This document shows positions 8,879 to 18,192 of a stretch of 64,000 nucleotides of DNA, piece after piece. Origin of the DNA: Leptolyngbya sp. FACHB-8 (GTDB taxonomy: Bacteria > Cyanobacteriota > Cyanobacteriia > Elainellales > Elainellaceae); the NCBI RefSeq assembly GCF_014695575.1, contig NZ_JACJOO010000006.1, forward strand, positions 1 to 64,000, in the 5' to 3' direction. The notes beneath the pieces were generated by a model that searched no databases, had not been told where the DNA came from, and was given only the letters and a program-made list of their open reading frames with translations. Position numbers and translations under genes: made by a program. Within the stretch, counting starts at the first letter, position 1, and each line of letters starts with the position of its first letter.

Positions 8879-10807
8879 TTAAGCGCTTGAAAAGCGCTGT
8901 AATTTGGAGCGGAATTTTGAAGTAGGCAACTGCAACCGGGAGCGGTTGATCCGGCTCATCACTCGGGTGATCAACTCGGGTTCAAAAACGGGCTTACGGA
9001 TAAAGTCGTCTGCACCCGCTGCAAATACCTGTTGCAGTGACTCTGTATCTGTATGGGCCGTCACGACGAGAATAGGCAAATCTCCCCACTGTGGGTCTTG
9101 CCGCACCACATGGCACAGATCTATCCCGCTAAACGTGGGCATTTCCAGGTCAAGCAGTAGCAGATCGGGCTGGGTCGCCATTAATTGCTCCCAAAATTGC
9201 GCAGGGTCTTGCAAGGTTGTCACCTTCAGCCCCCAGGGTTGGAGGATCTTCTGCAACCCGACTAGCACAACAGGGTCATCATCAACGATCAGCACCTGCC
9301 CAGCGTCAGCCGTAGAGCGGATGAGGCTCTGGGCGATCGCCTCAAAAATTTGGGCCACAGATACTGTTGGTTTATGCAAATAGCGCTGAATTCCTAACCG
9401 CGATAACATGACCCGGCTATCGAGATCATTCTGCTCGGTCAGCACTAACAGGGGAATGGATGGAAACTGGGTGGTCAGGTTTGACAAAAACTGCTGATCA
9501 AGATGGGTAGCCAAATTGATCAGAATTAAATCGGGTGGGTTCTGGCTGAGGGAAAGATGGGGTTGGGCCATGACTGCTTCATCGGCTAGGGTGAAGTGGA
9601 GCCCCCAGGCGATCGCATTCTGTTGCAGTTCTTGCAGCAAGGCCATATCTCCACCCATGAGTAACACCTGGGATAGGGCCACCTCAGGCACAGGAGCGGA
9701 TGGGGTAACTCGTTCAGCGGCAGCCACTGGTTGAGTAAGTGCCTGCTTCAACTCATGCATCCGCTGCGCCAGCTGGTGATAATCCTGGGGATCGAGGGTT
9801 GTCTGTCCCTGAAGTGAGTGTTCAATGTTGCGGGCTATTTCTGAACCTCGTGGGTAGCCAAGCATCCCCAGGCTACCCACGAGTTTGTGAGCCTCCTCAG
9901 CCATTTTCTGTAGCAATTGGGCATTTGCCTGCCCCTGCTGCAACAACTGCTCTAGCTGTTCCAGGGGGGCCACTCGTGCGAGAACTTTCCCCCGCAAATC
10001 GTCCAATACACGATTGACCGCTGCCATTTTTATGTCTAAGTTCTGGGAAGCGTGGCCAGAAAGCTCTTGCTCCTCATTGCCCTTGGCATCTTCTAAGAGG
10101 CTAGTTGGGTTATTGGTTGTGGCACTTTGAGGAGGGTTCTTGAGGCGATATCCCATGCCGTAAATGGTTTCCAGCAAATCCTCAACCATTCCGGCTGACT
10201 TCAACTTCTGTCGCAAGTTTTTGATCAGGTTCGTTACGGTAGCCTCGCCGGGAGAAGCTGTCAGCGACCAGAGGCGATCGATAATTGCGCTTCGGTTGAA
10301 GACCCGCTGAGGGTTATTGAGGAATAACTCAAGTAGGTTAAACTCTTTAGTGGTAAGAGTTATGGCATGTTCCTTATACAGCACTTCAGCGGAAACTGGG
10401 TTCAGTCTCAGGTGTCCCCACTCCAGTAAGGTAGGGGCAATGCCAGTATCACGACGGCGTAGCAGAGCCCGAATGCGGGCAAGGAGTTCCGCAGTCTTAT
10501 AAGGTTTTGTCACATAATCATCAGCACCCGCATCCAGGCCAGCTACCAGGTCAGTCGTTGAATCTTTGGCAGTCAGCAATAAGATAGGCTTTTCGTAGCC
10601 CTTCGAACGAATTTGGCGGCAGAAGCGAATGCCATCTAGCCTAGGAATACAGACGTCCAGGAGAATTAAGTCATAGCTAAAGGAAGTGGCGAGTTCCATT
10701 GCCGCCAAGCCGTCGGAAGCTAGATCGACAGTGTACCCATGGCTGACTAATGTTTTTACCAACAAGTTAGCCGTTGGTTCATCATCTTCTACTAATAAAA
10801 TTTTCAT
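8879..10807 (-). CDS. OmpR-type regulator with Hpt and two extra receivers
   Basis: This 642-residue protein has, in order: a receiver (Asp51, Lys101), an OmpR/PhoB winged-helix DNA-binding domain (~125-222), an Hpt domain with phospho-His307 in AHKLVGSLG, a degenerate receiver (~375-480, Asn in place of the phospho-Asp in LILINLATHL) and a final receiver (~497-620, Asp in LLLLDLEMP, Lys in FIRKPV). It combines phosphorelay and DNA binding in one chain. It converges on the MASE1/REC-HK pair, so it may be their output, but this is inference from position only. Multidomain regulators of this type are known in cyanobacteria. Confidence 0.88.
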   Translation of the reverse strand: MKILLVEDDEPTANLLVKTLVSHGYTVDLASDGLAAMELATSFSYDLILLDVCIPRLDGIRFCRQIRSKGYEKPILLLTAKDSTTDLVAGLDAGADDYVTKPYKTAELLARIRALLRRRDTGIAPTLLEWGHLRLNPVSAEVLYKEHAITLTTKEFNLLELFLNNPQRVFNRSAIIDRLWSLTASPGEATVTNLIKNLRQKLKSAGMVEDLLETIYGMGYRLKNPPQSATTNNPTSLLEDAKGNEEQELSGHASQNLDIKMAAVNRVLDDLRGKVLARVAPLEQLEQLLQQGQANAQLLQKMAEEAHKLVGSLGMLGYPRGSEIARNIEHSLQGQTTLDPQDYHQLAQRMHELKQALTQPVAAAERVTPSAPVPEVALSQVLLMGGDMALLQELQQNAIAWGLHFTLADEAVMAQPHLSLSQNPPDLILINLATHLDQQFLSNLTTQFPSIPLLVLTEQNDLDSRVMLSRLGIQRYLHKPTVSVAQIFEAIAQSLIRSTADAGQVLIVDDDPVVLVGLQKILQPWGLKVTTLQDPAQFWEQLMATQPDLLLLDLEMPTFSGIDLCHVVRQDPQWGDLPILVVTAHTDTESLQQVFAAGADDFIRKPVFEPELITRVMSRINRSRLQLPTSKFRSKLQRFSSA

Positions 10808-11073
10808 TTTACCTGCCGCTCTATAGATTTCTTTAAAGCTTCCCTATTCAACATCGTTTAATTTTCTCTTAAAAGCGTTGGTTTCTCAGATACGTATATG
10901 CAAGGCATCAGTTTTCTCCTGAGCTTGCCAACTGTCTTCTAAAATAAACTTCCTGGATTCCCTCAGCAAGACTTTAAGAATTGTAGCCAAGATTCTAGGG
11001 CCTGTTCTAAAAGTTGTTTTTTCGTGTACGAAATCTTCTCCACCTTCAAACATAGGTTGATTTCTGTCGTTTA

Positions 11074-11172
11074 CTAGTAGGCTGCGGCCTAAGTTCGCAA
11101 CCTATGTTTTATGTGGGGTGCGAAGCACCCCACATAAAACATAGGTGATGGATTTCTGCCTCAGCGTACTAG
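11074..11172 (+). mobile_element. Family A hairpin element, copy 2
   Basis: The 91-bp element (11078-11168) lies between CTAG repeats at 11074-11077 and 11169-11172. Its flanks match copy 1 almost base for base (taggctgcggcctaagttcg on the left, gatggatttctgcctcagcg on the right). The hairpin stem cctatgttttatgtggggtgc with a gaa loop differs from copy 1 by paired changes. Confidence 0.8.
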
Positions 11173-11220
11173 TTAATTAAAACTTGTGCATCCAGGAGGT
11201 AGCTTCTGCTTCAATCCTAT

Positions 11221-11263
11221 GGGTGTGGTGAAAGAAACACTTTGTGTCCCTTTCACCACACCC
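11221..11263 (-). terminator. Terminator of the efflux operon
   Basis: The arms GGGTGTGGTGAAAG and CTTTCACCACACCC form a 14-bp stem with a loop of about 15 bases. It lies 39 bases past the stop of the last permease gene on the minus strand and is the likely operon end. Confidence 0.6.
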
Positions 11264-11301
11264 ACACCTTTACAACCGCTAGCTTTAGGACGTCTATCCC
11301 A

Positions 11302-12576
11302 TTAGCTAAGTTGGCGACGAAATTGACGGACGCTTAAGCCTGTAAGGGCGATCGCAAACACACACAATATCAACACCTGCGACCATAGTGCTCCCAATCC
11401 TACACCTTTCAAAAGGATGCCTCGACATACTTCGATGTAATAGCGCATGGGGTCGAGATAGGTCAGCCATTGAAAGAAAGTGGGCATGGCAGCGATCGGT
11501 GTATTAGCGCCGGAGAGTAATACGAGGGGAGGATTGATAAAAAAGGTTGTGAGTTGAGCCTGTTGTTCACTTTTGGCATAAGTAGCAATCATAATGCCGA
11601 TACTAATGCCAACGAAGAAATACAACACCGAGATGGCAATGAAGAGGAAAAAACTACCTCGGAATGGCATGCCAAAAATAATGCGACCAATCAAAACGGC
11701 AATCATTGCATCACACGTTAATAGCACGAGCAACGGTGCAATTTTCGCCATGATGATTTCGGTGTTAGATGCAGGCGTCATCATCAACTGTTCGATGGTG
11801 CCTGCTTCCTTTTCACTGACGACGCGGGAGGCAGCGGCCTGAGAGCCCAACACAGTCATGAGAATGCCGATGGTTCCGGGTACGATAAACCAGGAGGCTT
11901 GTAAGCCAGGGTTGTAGAATACGGTGGTATGTACTGTTACTCGCCGCTGAGAGGATGGAACCCTGGAATTTGAAATTGATCCAATTGTTTGCTGCGTACC
12001 TGATGTCGTATTACTTGCGTCCGATGAATCACTGGCACCTGTTGAGTTATCGGGCTGCATAGATAGAGTGGCACCACTCCCTCGTTGTTGGGTGGCTAGT
12101 TGCAAGCGATCGCGGTTGTAAGCATTCATCAACTGATTCAAGTATCCTGACGCCACATTTGCCGTGTTTGCATCAACCGCATCGAAAATTGCCTGCACTT
12201 CAGCTGTGCGCCCCTGGCTCAAATTCCGTTCAAAGTCGGGCGGGATGGTGACAGCAACCGTGAGGTTTCCCCTTGCCAAATCCTCCAACATGTCGGCTTG
12301 ACGGGCGTAGTAGTGATCGATGACAAACGCATCGGTTTGGCCGAACACCTCGATCAGCTCACGGGAAGCACGGCTCTGGCTATAGTCGGTGATGCCCACC
12401 CGCAAGTTCTCAAAGGTGGGATTCAAGGCCAACCCGAACAGAATCAGGAATACGGTTGGGGGTACCAGGAGTTGAATCAGCAGTTGCCGATTGTGGCGAA
12501 TTTGATTGACTTCTTTACGGAAGAGCGTCCAGAAGCGGCTTTCTAAAAAAGTATTGAGGCGATCGCGCATAGCCAT
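11302..12576 (-). CDS. ABC-2 type permease (YbhR-like)
   Basis: This 424-residue permease has one N-terminal transmembrane helix (~33-52), a long periplasmic domain (~53-215) with a Ser/Thr-rich low-complexity patch (~165-200), and five or six C-terminal helices (~225-420) of the ABC2_membrane_3 type. It abuts the upstream permease gene: its ATG ends at 12576 and that gene's TAA starts at 12577. With the second permease, the double ATPase and the membrane fusion protein it forms a YbhGFSR-like exporter, a system linked in E. coli to drug and cation export. The substrate here is unknown. Confidence 0.85.
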   Translation of the reverse strand: MAMRDRLNTFLESRFWTLFRKEVNQIRHNRQLLIQLLVPPTVFLILFGLALNPTFENLRVGITDYSQSRASRELIEVFGQTDAFVIDHYYARQADMLEDLARGNLTVAVTIPPDFERNLSQGRTAEVQAIFDAVDANTANVASGYLNQLMNAYNRDRLQLATQQRGSGATLSMQPDNSTGASDSSDASNTTSGTQQTIGSISNSRVPSSQRRVTVHTTVFYNPGLQASWFIVPGTIGILMTVLGSQAAASRVVSEKEAGTIEQLMMTPASNTEIIMAKIAPLLVLLTCDAMIAVLIGRIIFGMPFRGSFFLFIAISVLYFFVGISIGIMIATYAKSEQQAQLTTFFINPPLVLLSGANTPIAAMPTFFQWLTYLDPMRYYIEVCRGILLKGVGLGALWSQVLILCVFAIALTGLSVRQFRRQLS

Positions 12577-13725
12577 TTAAGACCCCACCTGCATATTACG
12601 AACTCGTCGCCAGGCCAATAGAAATGTCAGACTTGTCAGTAGCAGAAGAGCCATCACGGCTCCCCATACACTCAGCCACCCGACGCCTCGCGTAAAGGCG
12701 TCGCGAGTCAAGATAATGTAGTGCCGTGCCGGAACAACATTGGATAACCACCGCAACGCCACTGGAATATTCGATACTGGGTAGATGTAGCCAGAGAACT
12801 GTAGTGATAGCAGAAACACTGTAAAAGAGACGGCCTGAATTACAGCACTTTGTTTGGAAATTCCTGCTCCCAAAAAAATCCCCCAAAATACTCCACAAGC
12901 GATATAGAGCATGGAACCCAAAATCACAGGAGTGGGGTCTCCGGCAAACCAGAGGCCCATGGTCACCCAGGCTTCCACGTTGACGAGCAACACCTCTGCC
13001 ATGCCAACCAGCCAGAAGGCCAGGGCTTTTCCCAACAGATATTCCATCCCCGTCAGGCTGGAGGCATAGACCTGCAAAATGGTGCCCTGCTCCTGTTCTC
13101 GGGCCATAGCCAGACCTGCCAGAAGTGCAGGAAATAGGGTAACCGTAATGGCGATCGCCCCTGGCCCAATGTATTGCAATGTATTTAACCCTGGGTTAAA
13201 CCAGAGCCGCGTCTGCACCTCCACAGCGGGAGCGGATTGGTTGGGATTGAGGGACTGCACAAATGCGTTCGTCGTCGCCTGCACATAGCCCCGAGAGGTA
13301 TTTGCCGTATTGGCATCGGTGCCATCAATGAGAATCTGCACGTCAGCCTCACGACCCCGCCGTTGCAGGTCACGCGAGAAATCGGGTGGGATGACGAGCC
13401 CGGCAGCAATGCTGCCCCGGTTGAGCAATGCTGGAAGATTGACAACTGGCCCCTGAGCAACAATTTGAAACTTTTGAGTACGCTCAAACGTAGCAATATA
13501 TTCTCGGCTAAAGCGCGTATTATCCAAATCTTGAATGGCAATGTTGAGGGCATTCACATCCAACGACGTAGAAAAGCCAAACAGCAGCAGCAACGCTAAA
13601 GGTAACCCCAACGCCAAAACCAGCGTCAGGCGATCGCGCCCCAACTGCGACAGTTCCTTAATCACCTGTGCCACAATTCGTTTAACCCGGACTGTAGAAC
13701 GAACTACCATCACCAACCCTCCCAA
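12577..13725 (-). CDS. ABC-2 type permease (YbhS-like)
   Basis: This 382-residue permease is organised like its neighbour: an N-terminal helix (~35-55), a periplasmic domain (~56-190) and C-terminal helices (~195-375), with the cytoplasmic-loop stretch AREQEQGTILQVYASSLTGMEYLLGKAL typical of YhhJ/YbhS-type permeases split across ~206-234. The likely start may be a few codons inside the open frame, at MVVRSTVRVKR. It precedes its partner permease with no gap, so the two should be translated together as a heterodimer. Between it and the ATPase gene lie 105 bases with a perfect palindrome. Confidence 0.85.
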   Translation of the reverse strand: MGGLVMVVRSTVRVKRIVAQVIKELSQLGRDRLTLVLALGLPLALLLLFGFSTSLDVNALNIAIQDLDNTRFSREYIATFERTQKFQIVAQGPVVNLPALLNRGSIAAGLVIPPDFSRDLQRRGREADVQILIDGTDANTANTSRGYVQATTNAFVQSLNPNQSAPAVEVQTRLWFNPGLNTLQYIGPGAIAITVTLFPALLAGLAMAREQEQGTILQVYASSLTGMEYLLGKALAFWLVGMAEVLLVNVEAWVTMGLWFAGDPTPVILGSMLYIACGVFWGIFLGAGISKQSAVIQAVSFTVFLLSLQFSGYIYPVSNIPVALRWLSNVVPARHYIILTRDAFTRGVGWLSVWGAVMALLLLTSLTFLLAWRRVRNMQVGS

Positions 13726-13738
13726 TTATTGGCTGGAG

Positions 13739-13793
13739 TCTGTTTTGGTTGTTTTTTCGGGCGCTTCGCGCCCGAAAAAACAACCAAAACAGA
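13739..13793. repeat. Perfect 26-bp palindrome inside the efflux operon
   Basis: The arms start tctgttttggttgttttttc and pair perfectly over 26 bp around a ttc loop. It lies between the ATPase stop (13831) and the first permease start (13725), that is, inside the operon. It could be an attenuator or a processing site setting the ATPase:permease ratio, or an inserted hairpin. Confidence 0.65.
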
Positions 13794-13830
13794 CCCTATA
13801 CGGCCTCGTAGCACAACGCTGAATACGGCA

Positions 13831-15810
13831 CTACTCATCCGACACCTCCAACCCCCGTCTCCGTGCCTGCTCTACCACGCTAATAAACACATCCTCCAGG
13901 GAGAAGGCGATCGCCCGATGCCCCCGCACCTGCACTCCTACTGCCCGCAGGTGTTCCTCAATGTGAGAAATATAGCGTTCTGGGTGTTCTAAAACCGTGT
14001 GCAGTCGAGAACCAAAAATGGATACTCGCCAGCGTTCTAGCCGTTGTTTCAACACATCGGATGCCTGCTGTAACGGCTCGCACTCCCATTCCACCAATTG
14101 TCCCGGTTGCTCGGCCTTCACCTGACGGGGTGTCCCCTGAGCGACCAGTTCTCCGGCAACCATAAAGCCCAGACGGTGACATTGCTCTGCTTCTTCCAGA
14201 TAGTGGGTGGTGACGAGAATGGCCATGCCTTGCCGCGCGAATTCGTTAATCCAGCGCCAAAACTGGCGACGGGCCAGGGGGTCTACACCGGAGGTCGGTT
14301 CATCTAAAAAGACAATACGCGGTTCGTGTATGACAGCGGCCCCAAAGGCGACCCGTTGTTTCCAGCCACCGGGAAGGTCAGCCGTCATCCGATCTGCCTG
14401 TCCCGTCAGATCGCTGATGCGCAATACCCAATCTTTCTTGGCACGGCGATGACGTTGGGGAATGCCGTATACCCCGCAGTAAAACTCCAGGTTTTCGTCG
14501 ATAGTCAAGTCATCGTACAGCGTGAATTTTTGGGACATGTAGCCAATCTGTTGACGCACCGCACGACTTCGTAACTCACCAGATTCTCCCGCTAACATGA
14601 CGGTTCCAGAAGTGACGGGCAGTAATCCGCAGAGCATTTTAATGGTGGTGGTTTTCCCAGCCCCATTAGCACCGAGCAGACCAAACACTTCACCGTATTG
14701 AATGTCAAGTTGGATGTCTTTAACGGCGTGGAAATCACCAAACGTACGATTCAGATTTCTTGCCCCGATCGCTGTTCCAACGGATCGCTCGATTGAATAA
14801 ATCCGGGGATAGTCTCCCGATGAGCCTTCGCCTTTCAGCGTGCGCAGACGTGAGACAAATGTGTTTTCTAGGGTCGGTGAATCCTGTTCAATGGCCTCAA
14901 CCAAAATTTCGTGTTGCGTCAGGATACGGCGAATCCCCTCCGCCGTTTGCCGGGGTTGTGCGGTGAGAACATCGAGGCGATCGCCAAACCGTTGCACATC
15001 CGCGATCGTATCCTGCACATCTGCATTCTGATGAAGTACATCTTCTGCCCGATCTAACTGTGCGACAGGCAAATAGACTTCCAGTCGTTGCACGCCTAAA
15101 CTGGCTTTTATCTGGGCAACCGTATCGCATTGTTGAATCCTGCCTGCATACATCAGCGCAATGCGTGAGCATCGTTCCGCTTCATCCAGGTAAGGTGTTG
15201 CGACCACCGTTGTCATGCCTTCCGAGGCCGCCAGTTGTACTAAAATATCCCAAAATTCGCGGCGGGATACCGGATCAACCCCTGTTGTGGGTTCATCCAG
15301 TAATAAAATGCGCGGTTGGTGTACCAGTGTGCAACACAGTGCGAGTTTTTGCTTCATCCCACCGGATAACCGACCAGCCAGGCGATCTTTAAATCGGTCC
15401 AGATCCAGCAACGATAAGTAATGATTCCCACGGGTTTCTAAATCGCGATCGCTCACCTCATGTAATCCTGCTGTGTACCGCAGGTTCTCCCATACACTCA
15501 GGTCCTGATACAGACTAAAGCGCTGCGTTAAGTAACCAATTTGCAACCGGGCATCGCGAGGATTTTCCCCCAGCACGTCTACCTCTCCCGCCGTCTGCGT
15601 CATCACTCCAGAAAGGATTTGAAACGTCGTCGTTTTTCCGGCCCCATCTGGGCCAATAAGCCCAAAGATTTCGCCAGGGTAAATGTCTAGATTGAGGGTG
15701 GCGATCGCCTCCACCCCTTGCTTGCCATAGCGATGGTGCAAGTCACGAATTGAGATAATGGGCGCTTCTGGTGGACGACGGTAGGCTGAAGCTGAGAGGG
15801 TCTGTGTCAT
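13831..15810 (-). CDS. Double ABC ATPase (YbhF-like)
   Basis: This 659-residue protein is two ATP-binding cassettes in tandem. Domain 1 (~18-310) has Walker A GPDGAGKTT, signature LSGGMKQKL and Walker B ILLLDEPT. Domain 2 (~350-650) has GANGAGKTT, a less standard signature LPGGWKQRV, and IVFLDEPT. Each is followed by the C-terminal segment of CcmA/YbhF-type transport ATPases. It powers the two permeases encoded downstream. The gene begins 9 bases after the membrane fusion protein stop. The LPGG signature in domain 2 suggests unequal ATP sites. Confidence 0.88.
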   Translation of the reverse strand: MTQTLSASAYRRPPEAPIISIRDLHHRYGKQGVEAIATLNLDIYPGEIFGLIGPDGAGKTTTFQILSGVMTQTAGEVDVLGENPRDARLQIGYLTQRFSLYQDLSVWENLRYTAGLHEVSDRDLETRGNHYLSLLDLDRFKDRLAGRLSGGMKQKLALCCTLVHQPRILLLDEPTTGVDPVSRREFWDILVQLAASEGMTTVVATPYLDEAERCSRIALMYAGRIQQCDTVAQIKASLGVQRLEVYLPVAQLDRAEDVLHQNADVQDTIADVQRFGDRLDVLTAQPRQTAEGIRRILTQHEILVEAIEQDSPTLENTFVSRLRTLKGEGSSGDYPRIYSIERSVGTAIGARNLNRTFGDFHAVKDIQLDIQYGEVFGLLGANGAGKTTTIKMLCGLLPVTSGTVMLAGESGELRSRAVRQQIGYMSQKFTLYDDLTIDENLEFYCGVYGIPQRHRRAKKDWVLRISDLTGQADRMTADLPGGWKQRVAFGAAVIHEPRIVFLDEPTSGVDPLARRQFWRWINEFARQGMAILVTTHYLEEAEQCHRLGFMVAGELVAQGTPRQVKAEQPGQLVEWECEPLQQASDVLKQRLERWRVSIFGSRLHTVLEHPERYISHIEEHLRAVGVQVRGHRAIAFSLEDVFISVVEQARRRGLEVSDE

Positions 15811-15819
15811 AAGAAACTC

Positions 15820-17112
15820 TCACTCTGCCAGGTTTTCTGGAATTAGAATTCGGCCGTCGGCAGGCATTCCCTGCTTCGCTAAACCCTGAGGGTTCTCGAT
15901 GGTCAATTCCACCCCGAATACCTGGGTTACTCGGTCGTCCTTAAAATAAGTGTTTTCAGGTGTAAAACTCGCTTCGGGGTCGATGCGGCTTACGGTAGCG
16001 TCCAGTGGGCGATCGGGGAATGAGTCGAGATACACGTGAGCCTGTTGCCCAATCTGCACACGACCAATCTCCCCCTCCGGGATAAAGCCACGCAGGTACA
16101 GGCCATCCGTATCTACCAGCGTCAGAAGGGGCGCACCTGCCGCTACCACTTCCCCCGGTTCCGCCAGACGGGTAATGATGGTGCCCGAAGCAGGGCTGCG
16201 AATGGTCAGATCATCTAAATTGGCTTGAATGCGAGCCTGTTCGGCCTGAGCACTGCGAATGTCGCGTTGGGCGATCGCCACTTCCGTTTCGGCCTGGGCA
16301 ATCTGCCGTTCAATCTGCAAAACTTCCGCTGCGCGAATGGGGGAGTTTTGCTCTCCTGCCTGAGCCTGGGTTAATTGCGCCGTTGCGGCCTGCACCCGCT
16401 GTTGGGCGGCGCGAACCTCGGCCTGAGCCACCCCCAATTGTTGATTCTCCTCATCCAGCCGTTGTGCGGAAGCTGCCCCCTCCGCAAACAATTGGCTATA
16501 CCGCCGTTGCTCCACCTGGGCCAGTTGCAACCGCTCCTGAGCCGCTGCCAACTCGGCCTGAGCCACCGCGACTTGATTTTGTGCCTCTGTGACCTGCCCC
16601 TGACTTTGCTGCCCCGCTTGCGCCTGTTGAAGTCGAGCTGCCTGCGCCTGTGCCTGCAATACAGGAATTTGTTGTTGGGCGCGCTCCAGGCGATTCTGGG
16701 CCGCTTCTACGCGGGCGATCGCTCCCTCCAGCTGAGCCTGCAATTCGGCCTCATCCAACTCAATCAGTAACTTCCCCGTCTCTACCCGTTCCCCTTCTCG
16801 CACCAAAACAGCCTCAACCTGTCCCCCCGTCTTTGCCGAAATATCGGTTTCGTATCCCTCAATTCGCCCGCTCAAAAACAAGCCATCGGGTTCAGGTTCA
16901 TAGAAGAACAGACGATAAATCCCAAAGCCCAGCCCTGCCAGGAGCGCGATCGCCCCCAATATTCTCACAGGTTTAGGGATACCTCGCCGGGGCTTTTGTG
17001 GCGGTGGAGCATGCTCAGGAACAGAGGACTCGCTATGTCCAGGCGATCGGGTTTCCAGTGGCAACGTATTAGTTGGAGGGGAACTATCAGACGAATCAAA
17101 GGATTGGGTCAT
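15820..17112 (-). CDS. HlyD/YbhG-like membrane fusion protein
   Basis: The protein is 430 residues from the chosen ATG. It has a Pro/Ser-rich cytoplasmic tail, one transmembrane helix (VRILGAIALLAGLGFGIYRLFF), a lipoyl-like half (SGRIEGYETDISAKTGGQV), a long Ala/Gln-rich coiled-coil hairpin, and a second barrel half (LTIRSPASGTIITRLAEPGEVV). It should bridge the inner-membrane exporter to the envelope. The ATG at 17110-17112 has GAGGAA eight bases upstream; an upstream in-frame extension is possible but lacks a ribosome site. It is first in the operon and follows the TTGATTAGTCAATCAA operator. Confidence 0.87.
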   Translation of the reverse strand: MTQSFDSSDSSPPTNTLPLETRSPGHSESSVPEHAPPPQKPRRGIPKPVRILGAIALLAGLGFGIYRLFFYEPEPDGLFLSGRIEGYETDISAKTGGQVEAVLVREGERVETGKLLIELDEAELQAQLEGAIARVEAAQNRLERAQQQIPVLQAQAQAARLQQAQAGQQSQGQVTEAQNQVAVAQAELAAAQERLQLAQVEQRRYSQLFAEGAASAQRLDEENQQLGVAQAEVRAAQQRVQAATAQLTQAQAGEQNSPIRAAEVLQIERQIAQAETEVAIAQRDIRSAQAEQARIQANLDDLTIRSPASGTIITRLAEPGEVVAAGAPLLTLVDTDGLYLRGFIPEGEIGRVQIGQQAHVYLDSFPDRPLDATVSRIDPEASFTPENTYFKDDRVTQVFGVELTIENPQGLAKQGMPADGRILIPENLAE

Positions 17113-17202
17113 AGGTGCCGTTCCTCGAATGGAGATGCGATCGCAGACATGGATACGAACGAGGAGTTGGACCAATAGCTGCGTTATCTAACAGAATTTT
17201 AA

Positions 17203-17218
17203 TTGATTAGTCAATCAA
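17203..17218. promoter_or_regulatory. Predicted TetR operator upstream of the efflux operon
   Basis: TTGATTAGTCAATCAA has perfect 6-bp outer arms and lies about 90 bases before the membrane fusion protein start. The sequence upstream of the tetR gene, read on the other strand, is TTGATTAATCAGTCAA, giving a shared consensus TTGATTARTCARTCAA. Two matched sites at the two expected promoters make repression of the exporter by the neighbouring TetR protein very likely. Confidence 0.75.
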
Positions 17219-17262
17219 CAATCATTAAAAAAAGTGACGCTTTGTCTACGGCTGTATAGCAC

Positions 17263-17357
17263 TCATAACAAGTAAGGTTAAATACCGATGATAAAAGTGG
17301 TGCAGCACTTTGCGCCGCACCACTTTTATCATCGGTATTTAACCCGGCATGATATCA
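17263..17357 (+). mobile_element. Family B hairpin element, copy 1
   Basis: An 89-bp element (17266-17354) lies between TCA repeats (17263-17265 and 17355-17357). It begins TAACAAGTAAGGTTAAAT, and its right end inverted reads TATCATGCCGGGTTAAAT. The core hairpin (accgatgataaaagtggtgc arms) has a loop of about 13 bases. The same ends, in the opposite orientation and around an unrelated hairpin, occur at 48869-48965. The 3-bp TNA repeats resemble target duplications of the IS1031 group of IS5. Confidence 0.8.
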
Positions 17358-17443
17358 GTAGGTGGTTGCCATTAAACATAAGACCAGGCAGATCAGGTTG
17401 ACGAATCTGCCTGAGGCGGTTGTGTCTAGAGATGGCAACTGTG

Positions 17444-18079
17444 TCAAACAGATTCTACAGCGGGGAATTGGATGCCTTGCAGAAATACCTCAACGGCTGT
17501 AGCTACCATCATGTCAGGGCTAAGTTCTTGAGCATCGGGTTGATGAAACACGTGTCGTGTGAGTGCATAGGCAACCAACGAGCCCATAAAACAACGAGCT
17601 GCTGCATTTGGGTTCAAGGGTTTAAACGTGCCTGCGGCAATTTGCCGTTCAATGTAGCGGGTCAAGAAGCCGATAGAGCGACTGGGGCCGATACTATTCA
17701 ACAGTTCTCCTACAATCGGCTGCCGAATCGCCTCACTCAGTACAAGGCGCATTAAGGCATTGGAGGTCGGGTTCTCCAGGGCTCGCAGAAAGGCATTGCC
17801 AAAGACCAGCAAGACTTCTCGGGGAGGCTTACCCATCATGTCTTCGTCATTGTGGCTCAGCAGTTGTAGCAGCGGCATCCGTTGCTCAAGCACCTGTCGA
17901 AACAGATCGGCCTTGTCTTTGAAGTAGTGATAGATCAGGCCAGGAGAGCCGATGTTAGCGGCGATCGCAATATCCTTGTTGGTCGCCTTCTCAAAGCCTT
18001 TTTGAGCAAAAACCTGCAACGCCCCATCAATAATCTGCTGGCGCTTATCCTCAAAATCCTGATCGTCTCGCGATGGCAT
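17444..18079 (-). CDS. TetR-family repressor of the efflux operon
   Basis: The protein is 211 residues from the chosen ATG. It has a TetR DNA-binding domain (~8-60: IIDGALQVFAQKGFEKATNKDIA...GLIYHYFKDKADLF) and a helical ligand domain. An upstream extension of 38 codons would run through the operator and has no family similarity, so MPSRDDQ is taken as the start. It sits upstream of the efflux operon on the same strand, as in several drug-exporter loci; E. coli controls ybhGFSR with the TetR protein CecR. It is probably autorepressed through the operator at 18088. Confidence 0.85.
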   Translation of the reverse strand: MPSRDDQDFEDKRQQIIDGALQVFAQKGFEKATNKDIAIAANIGSPGLIYHYFKDKADLFRQVLEQRMPLLQLLSHNDEDMMGKPPREVLLVFGNAFLRALENPTSNALMRLVLSEAIRQPIVGELLNSIGPSRSIGFLTRYIERQIAAGTFKPLNPNAAARCFMGSLVAYALTRHVFHQPDAQELSPDMMVATAVEVFLQGIQFPAVESV

Positions 18080-18087
18080 GGAGTTTA

Positions 18088-18103
18088 TTGACTGATTAAT
18101 CAA
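18088..18103. promoter_or_regulatory. Predicted TetR operator, autoregulatory
   Basis: TTGACTGATTAATCAA lies 8 bases upstream of the chosen tetR start codon. On the minus strand it reads TTGATTAATCAGTCAA, matching the operator at 17203 at 14 of 16 positions. Its position would block transcription or early elongation of tetR. Confidence 0.72.
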
Positions 18104-18192
18104 TGAAGATGGGTTTATAGTAACACCTCTTCCACATTCCACTACCCCCAAATTCTGCTTTAGAGCAATATGCAAGTGCGTTAAGGACGGCA

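Larger units (their letters stand above)
10808..11301. other. Intergenic region with family A element
   Basis: No gene is seen in these 494 bases. The right part holds the family A element at 11074-11172 and a terminator hairpin at 11221-11263. The left part must carry the promoter of the minus-strand OmpR-type regulator. Confidence 0.5.
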
